In this document: positions 42,343 to 49,731 of the stretch, in pieces
How the letters are laid out: each line of letters opens with the position of its first letter
How positions within the stretch are numbered: position 1 is the stretch's first letter
Source of the DNA: Acidobacteriota bacterium
Lineage (GTDB): Bacteria > Acidobacteriota > Vicinamibacteria > Marinacidobacterales > SMYC01
DNA length: 53,650 nucleotides
Direction: 5' to 3'
Assembly (NCBI GenBank): GCA_004356105.1
Contig: SMYC01000321.1
Span: forward strand, 1-53,650
The notes under the pieces: generated by a model
The model's database searches: none
What the model was told of the DNA's origin: nothing
The model's input: only the letters and a program-made list of their open reading frames with translations
Made by a program: the position numbers and the translations under genes

Positions 42343-42374
42343 ACGCAAAGGCGCAAAGTCGCAAAGACGCAAAG
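42343..42374. repeat. 8-nt-periodic repeat array (GCAAAG family), single arm
   Basis: ACGCAAAG, GCGCAAAG, TCGCAAAG, ACGCAAAG follow in exact 8-nt register, then an A/G-rich tract to about 42405. No inverted partner was found within the following 110 nt before proC. The register matches the CACAGAG elements at 18999 and 51822. Confidence 0.8.
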
Positions 42375-42485
42375 GAAAAGAAAGAAAAAAAACATGAAAG
42401 GAGATGAAAGTACCCGCGTCCCCGGTTTCGAGGGGACTCTGCGAGTTTGGCAAGAGGTCAACGATCCAGCAAATATTGATCGCTT

Positions 42486-43307
42486 TTAGCTCTTCTCTGT
42501 AAAAAGGTCTCGTGCGCGCTCTGCGGCTTTGACGACGGCCTTGATCAGCGTGACGCGGATCTTGCCTTCTTCGAGCTCTAGCAGGCCGTCGATAGTGCAT
42601 CCCGCTGGCGTCGTGACTTCGTCTTTGAGGAGCGCAGGATGCGACCCGGTCACAAGCACTTGCTCGGCGGCGCCTTTGGCCGTTTGAGCCGCGAGAAGCG
42701 TCGCCGTCTCGCGCGGAAGGCCGAGCTTGACGCCAGCCTCGGCGAGAGATTCCAGGATTACATAGATATAGGCCGGCCCGCTCGCCGAAAGACCCGTGAC
42801 GGCGTTCATGTGCCGCTCGTCCAGGACAAGGGTGCGGCCGACCGTATCGAACAAACGCTCTGCCAAAGCGACATCGTCGTCTCGGGCCGCCGTGCCACGG
42901 CAAAGCACCGTCATGCCGCTTCCGACCGCACACGGGGTGTTCGGCATGGCGCGTATGACGGGAACACCAGGAAAGAAACGCTCGATGGCCGCGCTGGGGA
43001 CCCCGGCAAGTATCGAGATAATGAGCGTGTTCTTCGAAACGCTCGGGCTAATCGTCTCGCAGACACCTTCCATGACCTGCGGCTTGACCGCGAGAAGCAC
43101 GATGTCCGCATCGGACGTCGCGGCCCGGTTGTCGGTATGGACCGGAAACGGGTGTTTCTTGTCCAGCATCTTGGCGCGCTCGTCGTGGCGCACGGTGGCC
43201 ACGATGTCTTTGGGCAGAATCAACTCGCGGGCGATGAAAGCCTCCGCAAGGAGACCCCCGAGCTTTCCGAGCCCCACGATGGTGAGCTTCTTGTTCAAAG
43301 GTTCCAT
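42486..43307 (-). CDS. proC: Pyrroline-5-carboxylate reductase
   Basis: 273 residues from the ATG at 43307. The NADPH-binding motif VGLGKLGGLLAE starts the Rossmann domain; VIRAMPNTPCAVGSGM and the C-terminal LKDEVTTPAGCTIDGL signature are present. It makes proline from pyrroline-5-carboxylate. The start lies 4 nt after the dinB stop; an earlier ATG at 43331 would overlap dinB. It is co-transcribed with dinB. Confidence 0.95.
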   Translation of the reverse strand: MEPLNKKLTIVGLGKLGGLLAEAFIARELILPKDIVATVRHDERAKMLDKKHPFPVHTDNRAATSDADIVLLAVKPQVMEGVCETISPSVSKNTLIISILAGVPSAAIERFFPGVPVIRAMPNTPCAVGSGMTVLCRGTAARDDDVALAERLFDTVGRTLVLDERHMNAVTGLSASGPAYIYVILESLAEAGVKLGLPRETATLLAAQTAKGAAEQVLVTGSHPALLKDEVTTPAGCTIDGLLELEEGKIRVTLIKAVVKAAERARDLFTEKS

Positions 43308-43311
43308 GCGC

Positions 43312-44490
43312 TCATTGTACGTCGTGGTCAAGGGGAGGCGTATCCATGAGGCTAGCGCGCTTCAGGCTGCCTTTGCCGAAGCGTTCTTCGAGACGATCCC
43401 GCGCAAGAGCGAGACGATCGCTCCTGTGGTCCCGTCCAAACAAAGAGAGCTGGCGTGCCGCGCCGGGCTTTTCGAGCTTCGAGAGACTGATCCCGAGTAG
43501 ACGGATCTTCTTGCCTTTGCCGCGAACGCGCTCGACTTGCGCCATGGCGACGTCGAAGATTTCTTTGGCGTCGGAGGTAGGCTCGGGCAGCGTGCGCGAG
43601 CGTGTCTCGGTCACGAAATCGGCGTCGCGAAATTTCAACGTCACCGTTTTGCCTCGCACGTCGTGCTTGCGCAGCCGGGTGGCGACCGCTTCGGCAAGAT
43701 TCAGAAGTGTTTTGCGCATCACTTCAGGATCGTCGGTATCTTCGAGAAAGGTCGTCTCGTGTCCGATTGATTTCGCCTCGTGATGCGGGATCACTTTTCG
43801 CGCATCGATGCCACGAGACAGCTTCAGGATGTGATCGCCGTGTTTTCCCATCGGCAGACCACCAGGCTCGATGCGCCAAAGATCTCGGATCGCGCGACAG
43901 CCGAGCGCGTGGAGACGCTCCGCCGTCTTCGGCCCGACACCCCAGAGTCGTTCCACCGGGAGCGGCCCGAGAAAATCGAGCTCCTCACCGGGTGCGACAA
44001 CCACGAGACCGTCGGGCTTATCGAGATCGGAGGCAATCTTCGCGAGAAATTTGTTGGGCGCTACTCCAATCGAAGCTTTGAGCCGCACTTGCTGAAAGAT
44101 GTTCTCTTTGACTTCCTGTGCGAGAACCTTTCCTTTCTCCGGACGGCAAATCACCGAGACGTCGACAAAAGCTTCGTCTATCGAAAGCGGCTCGACGAGG
44201 TCGCTGTAGCTTCTCAGGATCGACATGATGCTCTTCGAGACCGAGCTGTACTTCTTCATGCTCCCGCGAAGGTAAACGCCTTGCGGACAAAGCCGATAAG
44301 CGCGCGATATGGGCATCGCGGAATACACGCCAAACTGGCGCGCTTCGTAGGACGAAGCCGCCACCACCCCTCGCCCCGCACCACCATTGGGATCCGCCCC
44401 GACAATGACCGGCTTCCCCCGAATCTCTGGATGATCCCGCTGCTCCACAGACGTGTAGAACGCGTCCATATCTACATGGAAGATCAGCAT
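43312..44490 (-). CDS. dinB: DNA polymerase IV
   Basis: 392 residues of the Y-family. Catalytic acids lie in FHVDMDAFYTSVEQ near the N-terminus and in SIDEAFVDVS (about 102-111); the helix-hairpin-helix LWGVGPKTAERLHALG and a little-finger domain follow. The C-terminal ARQLSLFG resembles a beta-clamp-binding motif (QLSLF). It performs translesion synthesis. The start codon lies within a short CATTCAG repeat fragment. Confidence 0.96.
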   Translation of the reverse strand: MLIFHVDMDAFYTSVEQRDHPEIRGKPVIVGADPNGGAGRGVVAASSYEARQFGVYSAMPISRAYRLCPQGVYLRGSMKKYSSVSKSIMSILRSYSDLVEPLSIDEAFVDVSVICRPEKGKVLAQEVKENIFQQVRLKASIGVAPNKFLAKIASDLDKPDGLVVVAPGEELDFLGPLPVERLWGVGPKTAERLHALGCRAIRDLWRIEPGGLPMGKHGDHILKLSRGIDARKVIPHHEAKSIGHETTFLEDTDDPEVMRKTLLNLAEAVATRLRKHDVRGKTVTLKFRDADFVTETRSRTLPEPTSDAKEIFDVAMAQVERVRGKGKKIRLLGISLSKLEKPGAARQLSLFGRDHRSDRLALARDRLEERFGKGSLKRASLMDTPPLDHDVQ

Positions 44491-44739
44491 TCAGGATTCT
44501 ACTAGCACCTTGCTCATTTGCCACCCTCGATACAGGTGAACGTCAGGAGAATATCAAGAAAAACTGGTCCGCGTCTCGAAAAACTCAAAAACGACTCGCG
44601 CCCCGCCATCACTAGCCAGCCTCCACTGACTTCCCCGTCTGGTCAATAAACTCAAACGCGCTACCACCGAGAGGCGGCATGAAAACTGGCACCACGGCCG
44701 GCGAGACCCGCATTCGGGCGTGCCACGTCGAAGTAACGT

Positions 44740-44961
44740 ATGAGAACCACGATTTCTCTGGAGGATCGTCTCGCCGAGCAGGTTCGGCGGAGGGCGGAGG
44801 AGGAGGGCTTGAGCGTCAGTGCCTTCATTGCCAAGACGCTCGACGATGCTCTGAAGCAGATGGCTCCCCGGCCATCCCCTCCCTTCCGGCTGGTCACGGT
44901 GAAGGGGGAGGGGCTTTCCCGGACCTCCGCTGGCAGCATCCCCTCCGCCCCGCACCCTTAA
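44740..44961 (+). CDS. Orphan ribbon-helix-helix antitoxin (VapB-like), altered C-terminus
   Basis: 73 residues. MRTTISLEDRLAEQVRRRAE then SVSAFIAKTLDDALKQ is the ribbon-helix-helix DNA-binding half of a VapB/CopG antitoxin. PFRLVTVKGEGL starts the usual toxin-binding tail, but it then ends in SRTSAGSIPSAPHP instead of the acidic sequence expected, as if frameshifted. No PIN-domain toxin follows; the next genes are on the opposite strand. It is probably a remnant of a toxin-antitoxin pair. Confidence 0.7.
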   Translation: MRTTISLEDRLAEQVRRRAEEEGLSVSAFIAKTLDDALKQMAPRPSPPFRLVTVKGEGLSRTSAGSIPSAPHP

Positions 44962-44979
44962 GCATTGCCAAGTACGGCT

Positions 44980-45201
44980 TCAGTGCCCCAGTTTTTTACA
45001 GTAGCCGCTGTTCATGCAGGGGCGATCGGGCTCGATGACGCACGGTTTTCGGGTGGAGGCATCCAGCTCATCGTTACATTCCGAGGCCGGTTCTTGGTAG
45101 ATCTCGAGAAGAGCCGCGTGAAGCACCGCTGGCGGCTCGTCCAGCCGCTTCTCGAGCTCGGCCCGTACCAACGCTCGAACAAGCGCGCGGTCGATGCTCA
45201 T
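44980..45201 (-). CDS. Small Cys-containing protein, last gene of the microcompartment operon
   Basis: 73 residues, no family recognised. Residues 3-19 (IDRALVRALVRAELEKR) form an amphipathic helix much like the encapsulation peptides that guide cargo into microcompartments. The C-terminal half has four Cys residues in a short span (SEC, KPC, RPC, GYC), suitable for a metal or iron-sulfur site. It starts with an ATGA overlap with the stop of the upstream BMC-P gene, so it is translated as part of the operon. It could be a lumen adaptor, a redox carrier or a cap for a shell vertex; none is shown. Confidence 0.75.
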   Translation of the reverse strand: MSIDRALVRALVRAELEKRLDEPPAVLHAALLEIYQEPASECNDELDASTRKPCVIEPDRPCMNSGYCKKLGH

Positions 45202-45467
45202 TCGAGCTCCACCGCGTCCACAACCGCCACGATGGCGGCATCGAGCGGACTATCGGCTCGGCCCGATACCATCGAAGCGCACTTGCCTTCCTGAACGACG
45301 AGCACGCGGTCGCCTTCGCCAGCATCGACGCCATCGACCGCCAGCATCGGGACACCTCGTGCGTCCCCCTGGGGTCCGATGGGTTGGACGAGGAGAAGCT
45401 TGCAGCCTTCGAGCTTGTAATGCTTTGCCGTCGCGACGACCGAGCCTGTCACACGTCCCAGAATCAC
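45198..45467 (-). CDS. BMC-P pentameric shell protein, paralogue 1
   Basis: 89 residues of the EutN/CcmL family that closes microcompartment vertices. It begins ILGRVTGSVVATAKHYKLEG and contains MLAVDGVDAGEGDRVLVV and DAAIVAVVD, the conserved blocks. The start is GTG, overlapping the upstream BMC-P stop (GTGA). It is the third of three pentamer paralogues in a row. Confidence 0.93.
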   Translation of the reverse strand: MILGRVTGSVVATAKHYKLEGCKLLLVQPIGPQGDARGVPMLAVDGVDAGEGDRVLVVQEGKCASMVSGRADSPLDAAIVAVVDAVELE

Positions 45468-45736
45468 GAACGCCCCTCATCGATGCTGTCGACCTTCCCA
45501 ACAATCCCGGCATCCGCGGGAACGTGATCCGGGAGAAAAGAAAAGGAGGCTTCCTTGCCGCGTACGTAGAACACGCGCTCAGAAACTCCGACACCCACGG
45601 CGTCGAGGGCGACGAGGCGCGATCCGTTCGGCTCGCCCGACGGTGTCAGCGGCTGGATCACGAGAAGCTTCTGGCCCAGAAGGCCGGGATCTTTGACCGT
45701 GGCGACGACGGTGCCGACGACTTTCGCTAGCAGCAT
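45464..45736 (-). CDS. BMC-P pentameric shell protein, paralogue 2
   Basis: 90 residues from the ATG at 45736, giving MLLAKVVGTVVATVKDP, the normal family start. A TTG at 45745, overlapping the upstream stop (TTGA), would add three residues. VALDAVGVGVSERVFYVRG and ADAGIVGKVDSID are the conserved blocks. The loop KEASFSFLPDHV differs from the other two paralogues, suggesting that the three occupy different vertices. Confidence 0.92.
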   Translation of the reverse strand: MLLAKVVGTVVATVKDPGLLGQKLLVIQPLTPSGEPNGSRLVALDAVGVGVSERVFYVRGKEASFSFLPDHVPADAGIVGKVDSIDEGRS

Positions 45737-45741
45737 GAGGC

Positions 45742-46023
45742 TCAACCGCCTTCGCTTGGCAGCAGATCGATGTCATCCACGATCCCCGCGATCGCCGCGT
45801 CTACCGGCCGGTCGGAGCAGCCTTCCACCATACGAGCAGAGCTCCCCGAGACCACGAGAACGAGCTCACCATTACCGGCGCCCATCGTATCCACCGCGAC
45901 GAGGAAGCTGTCTTTGAGCCGGCCATCCGGCTCGACAGCTTGCACAATGAGAAGTTTGAACCCCTCGAGGCGCTCGTCCTTTTGGGTGGCAACGACGGTG
46001 CCAGCCACTCTGCCGAGAATCAT
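45742..46023 (-). CDS. BMC-P pentameric shell protein, paralogue 3
   Basis: 93 residues starting ILGRVAGTVVATQKDERLEG, with FLVAVDTMGAGNGELVLVV and DAAIAGIVDDID. It is close to paralogue 1. It starts 21 nt after the BMC-H stop codon. Three BMC-P genes in a row is also seen in PVM-type and related metabolosome loci. Confidence 0.93.
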   Translation of the reverse strand: MILGRVAGTVVATQKDERLEGFKLLIVQAVEPDGRLKDSFLVAVDTMGAGNGELVLVVSGSSARMVEGCSDRPVDAAIAGIVDDIDLLPSEGG

Positions 46024-46044
46024 GCGCTAAGGCCGAGAGCAGCG

Positions 46045-46344
46045 TTACGTGCTGTTGGACTTGCCGATCGGGAGCCGGTCTTCGAGGCTCGAATGCGGCC
46101 GCGGGATGACGTGGACCGAGACGAGCTCGCCGACACGACGCGCCGCAGCGGCGCCAGCATCGGTTGCCGCCTTGCATGCCGCGACGTCGCCGCGGACGAT
46201 CGTCGTAACGAAACCAGCGCCAATCTTCTCGTAACCGATGAGCGTAACTTTCGCCGCTTTGACCATCGCGTCCGACGCTTCGATCATCGCCACGAGCCCT
46301 TTCGTCTCGATCATTCCAAGCGCTTCACCAAAAGAGTCCGCCAT
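46045..46344 (-). CDS. BMC-H hexameric shell protein
   Basis: 99 residues with one BMC domain, [20 protein letters not shown] at the start and [19 protein letters not shown] around the pore loop. It tiles the flat shell facets. The last residues ([16 protein letters not shown]) form a short polar tail. AGGAGG lies 5 nt before the ATG, the best ribosome site of the operon, as expected for the most abundant shell protein. It is the only hexamer gene here; no BMC-T is present. Confidence 0.95.
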   Translation of the reverse strand: MADSFGEALGMIETKGLVAMIEASDAMVKAAKVTLIGYEKIGAGFVTTIVRGDVAACKAATDAGAAAARRVGELVSVHVIPRPHSSLEDRLPIGKSNST

Positions 46345-46370
46345 GAATCCTCCTAATTAGCTAATCAAAG

Positions 46371-46405
46371 TCCTGAATATTGAAAACTGAATGCTGAATA
46401 TTAAC
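46371..46405. repeat. 7-nt-periodic array, single arm
   Basis: TCCTGAA, TATTGAA, AACTGAA, TGCTGAA, TATTAAC lie in exact 7-nt register between the aldolase and BMC-H genes and overlap the last bases of the aldolase ORF. It belongs to the same CTGAATG heptamer family as the elements at 961, 10791 and 48097. Confidence 0.75.
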
Positions 46406-47195
46406 TCCCTCCGACCTCACGAATAGCGTCCGAGATGAGCTGAATCAATTCGCTCCGTGTCATTTGTACGACTTCGTCGCCGTTTCCGGCGGCTCCTCGA
46501 TCCCGGCCACGGGACGCTTCCGCAGGTACCGGACAGGTTTCCCCCCCCGGCGGCCCTTCGAGGTTATAGACTTTTTGACGCAGTTCGAGAAGGCGCGACA
46601 CTTCCTTCCTGGGTAGGAGCCGCTCGCCGCCGAGTTGACGCGAGATGAGCGAGATCTCCGCGAAGTGTTCGATGACTTCGAGCTTGAAATAGGCGTCGTA
46701 GACCTCTTTACCCACGGTTAGCGCGCCGTGGTTCGCCAGAAGCAACCCGTCCGACGTGCGGATCAAACGCTCCACCGAATCGGCGAGATCCTGGGTCGAA
46801 GGCGTCCCGTATTCAGCGAGCGGCACGCAGCCAAGGGTCACCACGACCTCCGCGAGCACCGCACGGTCGAGCGGTACTCCGGCGACGGCAAAGCCCGTGC
46901 ATTTTGGTGGATGGGCGTGAACGACCGCTTGCACATCGGGCCGTGCGTTATACACCGAGATATGCATCAGGATCTCGGTCGAGATGGGTGGGCCGGAAAG
47001 CGTATTCCCCTCCATGTCGCAGGTCGAGATCATGTCCGGGGTCAAGTAGCCCTTGCAGGTGCCGGCCGGTGTTCCCATGAGCTCGTTCTCAGAGAGCCGC
47101 AGGCTGATATTGCCTTCCATCGCGGCAATGAAGCCGTTCTGGTACAGGCGGCGTCCCACTTCGCAGATATCTTCTTTGTAGCTTTCGCGGGGCAT
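46401..47195 (-). CDS. Class II aldolase (L-fuculose-phosphate type) with encapsulation tail
   Basis: 264 residues from the ATG at 47195. The class II aldolase/adducin domain (1-210) has the zinc ligands H93, H95 (VVHAHPP) and H156 (LLANHGAL) and the catalytic Glu74. A linker of low complexity (about 211-242) leads to a C-terminal amphipathic helix, MTRSELIQLISDAIREVGG (245-263), typical of encapsulation peptides. It should cleave a deoxysugar phosphate such as fuculose- or rhamnulose-1-phosphate to lactaldehyde and DHAP inside the shell. The start lies 2 nt after the YHS gene stop. Confidence 0.9.
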   Translation of the reverse strand: MPRESYKEDICEVGRRLYQNGFIAAMEGNISLRLSENELMGTPAGTCKGYLTPDMISTCDMEGNTLSGPPISTEILMHISVYNARPDVQAVVHAHPPKCTGFAVAGVPLDRAVLAEVVVTLGCVPLAEYGTPSTQDLADSVERLIRTSDGLLLANHGALTVGKEVYDAYFKLEVIEHFAEISLISRQLGGERLLPRKEVSRLLELRQKVYNLEGPPGGETCPVPAEASRGRDRGAAGNGDEVVQMTRSELIQLISDAIREVGGS

Positions 47196-47197
47196 GG

Positions 47198-47476
47198 CTA
47201 GCCAGCGCTCAGAAAGCTGTCCCGGCAACGCTCGGAGCAGAAGTGATAGCGCTGCCCGGACCGCGACTCCGTGAGGGCGCGATGCTCGGGAAGATGAAGG
47301 CCACAGATGGGATCACGCACCATCAAGCCTTTGTAGATTGTCCGTTTTTCCGCGCTACCACCACCGGTGGCGGCGTCCATCTCGCGGCGCGCTTGCACCG
47401 TGAGCCACCCGGCGACCGCGCGAAACGCCATCCGTACGAGATAAGCGATCAGAAGAACGTAGAGAAAGCGCGCCAC
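47198..47476 (-). CDS. Membrane-anchored YHS/TRASH-like metal-binding protein
   Basis: 92 residues. An N-terminal hydrophobic helix (about 1-27) precedes a small domain with DPICGLHLPEHRAL and YHFCSERCRDSFL, the Cys pattern of the YHS/TRASH fold that binds a metal ion. It lies between the TPR gene (1 nt apart) and the aldolase gene (2 nt). A link to the microcompartment is suggested only by that tight spacing. Confidence 0.8.
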   Translation of the reverse strand: MARFLYVLLIAYLVRMAFRAVAGWLTVQARREMDAATGGGSAEKRTIYKGLMVRDPICGLHLPEHRALTESRSGQRYHFCSERCRDSFLSAG

Positions 47477-47477
47477 A

Positions 47478-48077
47478 TCAACTCCCGGGATGCGCCGATT
47501 TCAGCGCATCGAGCTCATCCCTTACGCTCCGGGCTTCCTCGGAGCTCGGCGCCACCGCCATGAGTTTTTGCCACATCGCCAAGCCGCCATCGATGTCCTG
47601 TTGCAGATAGAGCTTGATGCGTCCGAGGCCGAGCAAGCTCGGGGGATGATTCGGATCGATTACAAGCGTGTGCTCGAACGAAGCGACGGCGCCGTCCATG
47701 TTCCCCTGATTGAGATAAGAGAGGGCGAGATGATTACGTACATGCACATCTCCGGGCCCGAGCTCGACAGCCTTTTCGAGCCACGGGACCGCCTCGGCAA
47801 ACTGCCCCGCATCCATGTAAAGCTCGCCGACACGCGCCGCGAGCTGCGGGTCGGCGGGGCTCGCCAGAGCGTCGGCTTCGAGCTTTAAGACCTGGCTCTC
47901 ATCGAGCGGCGGAAACTGCGATTCACTATCGAGACCGATGGTGGACGGCCCGGCCGCCCCGCCGCTCGCCACCACGGCCACGGGGCTTTCCGCCGGCAAC
48001 ACCGCGCGAAACACGAAATAACCGGCAGCGATGCCAAAGCAGAGTCCCGCGATGAAAAAGCCCAGGTCCCGATTCAC
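47478..48077 (-). CDS. Membrane-anchored TPR protein
   Basis: 199 residues from the GTG at 48077. One N-terminal transmembrane helix (about 5-25) is followed by a Ser/Gly linker and tetratricopeptide repeats (about 75-185), seen as AARVGELYMDAGQFAEAVPWLEKAVEL and following units. It resembles CcmI-like or general assembly TPR proteins. The upstream frame to 48107 (TTG start) lies in the 7-nt repeat element and I do not count it. Confidence 0.78.
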   Translation of the reverse strand: MNRDLGFFIAGLCFGIAAGYFVFRAVLPAESPVAVVASGGAAGPSTIGLDSESQFPPLDESQVLKLEADALASPADPQLAARVGELYMDAGQFAEAVPWLEKAVELGPGDVHVRNHLALSYLNQGNMDGAVASFEHTLVIDPNHPPSLLGLGRIKLYLQQDIDGGLAMWQKLMAVAPSSEEARSVRDELDALKSAHPGS

Positions 48078-48096
48078 GCCGCAAAGTGTATCATCA

Positions 48097-48214
48097 GGAT
48101 TCAGCAATCGGCATTCAGCATTCTGGATCTCTCAAGATTGTGGTGACACGGCTTCCAAGCCGCAGTCTCGAGAGTACCCTGAATGCTGAATACTGGGCGT
48201 TGATGGCTGATTGT
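48097..48214. repeat. Inverted 7-nt-periodic repeat element (copy 3), overlaps the GT2 gene end
   Basis: Left units GGATTCA, GCAATCG, GCATTCA, GCATTCT (48097-48124) and right units TGAATGC, TGAATAC, TGGGCGT, TGATGGC, TGATTGT (48180-48214) are inverted and in 7-nt register. The core starts CTCTC, contains the hairpin CGGCTTCCAAGCCG and ends GTCTCGAGAG, the same boundaries as in the element at 10791. The stop codon of the GT2 gene (48132-48134) is inside the core. Confidence 0.8.
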
Positions 48215-49658
48215 CCTCTGCAAACGACAGTGCGCCAGTATAAAAGAAGCCTACTTGAAACAGGATCAAGAACGGGAGCGAGCCGTAGATGTGGTGGGCG
48301 GCTGCGTAGGCCACGCTCAGCGTGAAGTAGAGGCCCAGACCGAGCTCGAGATACGGGAGCAGGCTCCGGCGGCTTCGGTAGCGCTTTTTGTTCCATTCGT
48401 CGGCCGACGACTCGATTTTGTATTTCGGCGTGCGCACGAAACCGGTCTCGCGACCAAAAAGCGCCTCCATGACGGCCTTGGCATTGTTCAGGCACATGCC
48501 GATGCCGAGCGACAAGAGCATCGGTAGCACCTTGAGACGCCGCAACCAGTCCTTGTAAATCTCGCGTTGCGAGACGACGTAGAAGCTCGTGACCGACATC
48601 GTCGCCGCGAGGAACAATGGCAGATCGAACAGAAGCATCTCGTGCCAGCCCATGTTGAAGCGCACGAGCAAGCTCGGAAAGATGAGCAGCGAGAGGAGCA
48701 CCATCAACGGATAAGCCAGATTCGCTGTGAGGTGGAAAACGGCCTCGATCTTCACGCGCAGCGGGAGCGGGCTCGCGAGGATCTTCGGAAGCAGCTTTCG
48801 CGCCGTTTGAATGGAGCCTTTCGACCAACGATGCTGCTGGGTCTTGAACGCGTTCATCGAGACCGGGATTTCCGCGGGCGCGACCACGTCGGGCAAGAAC
48901 ACGAAACGCCAGCCTCGTAGCTGGGCTCTATAAGAAAGATCCATATCCTCGGTCAGTGTGTCGTGCTGCCAACCGCCCGCCTCCTCAATGGCCTGCCGCC
49001 GCCAAAGCCCCGCTGTGCCGTTGAAGTTGAAGAAACAACGAGAGCGATTGCGTCCCCCGTGCTCGAGAACGAAATGCGCGTCGAGCAAGATCGTCTGCAC
49101 CCGCGTGAGAAGCGAGTAGTCGCGGTTGAGATGTCCCCAACGCGCTTGAACCATGCCGACGCCCGGATCGGCGAAATGATGGATGGTTTCGTTCAAGAAA
49201 TCGGGCAGGGGAACGAAATCCGCGTCGAAGATGGCGATGAGCTCACCCTTCGCGACCTTCAAGCCCGCCGCGAGGGCGCCCGCCTTGTAGCCGGTTCGAT
49301 CCTCCCGATGAAGGTAGTGAACGTCGACGCCGAGCCGGCGATGATGAGCCACGAGCAACTTGGCCACTTCCGACGTCTCGTCGGTCGAGTCGTCGAGCAC
49401 TTGGATCTCGAGCCGCTCCTTCGGGTAGTCGAATTGGCACACCGCGTCGATGAGCCTCTCGACCACGTACAATTCGTTAAATACCGGTAGCTGCACCGTG
49501 ACCTTCGGAAGGTCTTTGAACCGCGCATGGGCGTGAGGTTTACGATGACGATAGCGATAGTAAAGATAGACCATCCAAGAACGATGCATCCCGAAAATCG
49601 CGAGCGTGAGGAGGACCGCGAAGTAGGTCGTCAGAAGAAATGTATCCACGGAAACCAT
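48132..49658 (-). CDS. Membrane glycosyltransferase family 2 (cellulose synthase-like)
   Basis: 508 residues. One N-terminal helix (about 5-30) is followed by a GT-A domain with VQLPVFNE, the DDSTDE motif, FDADFVP and TEDMDLSYR, then the QQHRW motif (Q-x-x-R-W), all catalytic marks of processive GT2 enzymes. Four or more helices form the membrane part. The last about 26 residues are encoded by the 7-nt repeat element, so the original C-terminus was probably shorter. Product unknown; a glucomannan- or cellulose-like polymer is possible. Confidence 0.9.
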   Translation of the reverse strand: MVSVDTFLLTTYFAVLLTLAIFGMHRSWMVYLYYRYRHRKPHAHARFKDLPKVTVQLPVFNELYVVERLIDAVCQFDYPKERLEIQVLDDSTDETSEVAKLLVAHHRRLGVDVHYLHREDRTGYKAGALAAGLKVAKGELIAIFDADFVPLPDFLNETIHHFADPGVGMVQARWGHLNRDYSLLTRVQTILLDAHFVLEHGGRNRSRCFFNFNGTAGLWRRQAIEEAGGWQHDTLTEDMDLSYRAQLRGWRFVFLPDVVAPAEIPVSMNAFKTQQHRWSKGSIQTARKLLPKILASPLPLRVKIEAVFHLTANLAYPLMVLLSLLIFPSLLVRFNMGWHEMLLFDLPLFLAATMSVTSFYVVSQREIYKDWLRRLKVLPMLLSLGIGMCLNNAKAVMEALFGRETGFVRTPKYKIESSADEWNKKRYRSRRSLLPYLELGLGLYFTLSVAYAAAHHIYGSLPFLILFQVGFFYTGALSFAEDNQPSTPSIQHSGYSRDCGLEAVSPQS

Positions 49659-49731
49659 TGTCGTATCCTAGACTGCGGTTTTACAAGACCCAAATGAACG
49701 ACGCCACTCATTTTGGAGAGTCCGCGCGCCT

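Noticed and set aside
44500..44545. GG-N10-GC match upstream of dinB
   Set aside because: The -12 half reads GAGC rather than TTGC; likely chance.
44625..44690. Short minus-strand peptide frame between dinB and the antitoxin gene
   Set aside because: About 22 codons without a ribosome site or family match; possibly a gene remnant but not supportable.
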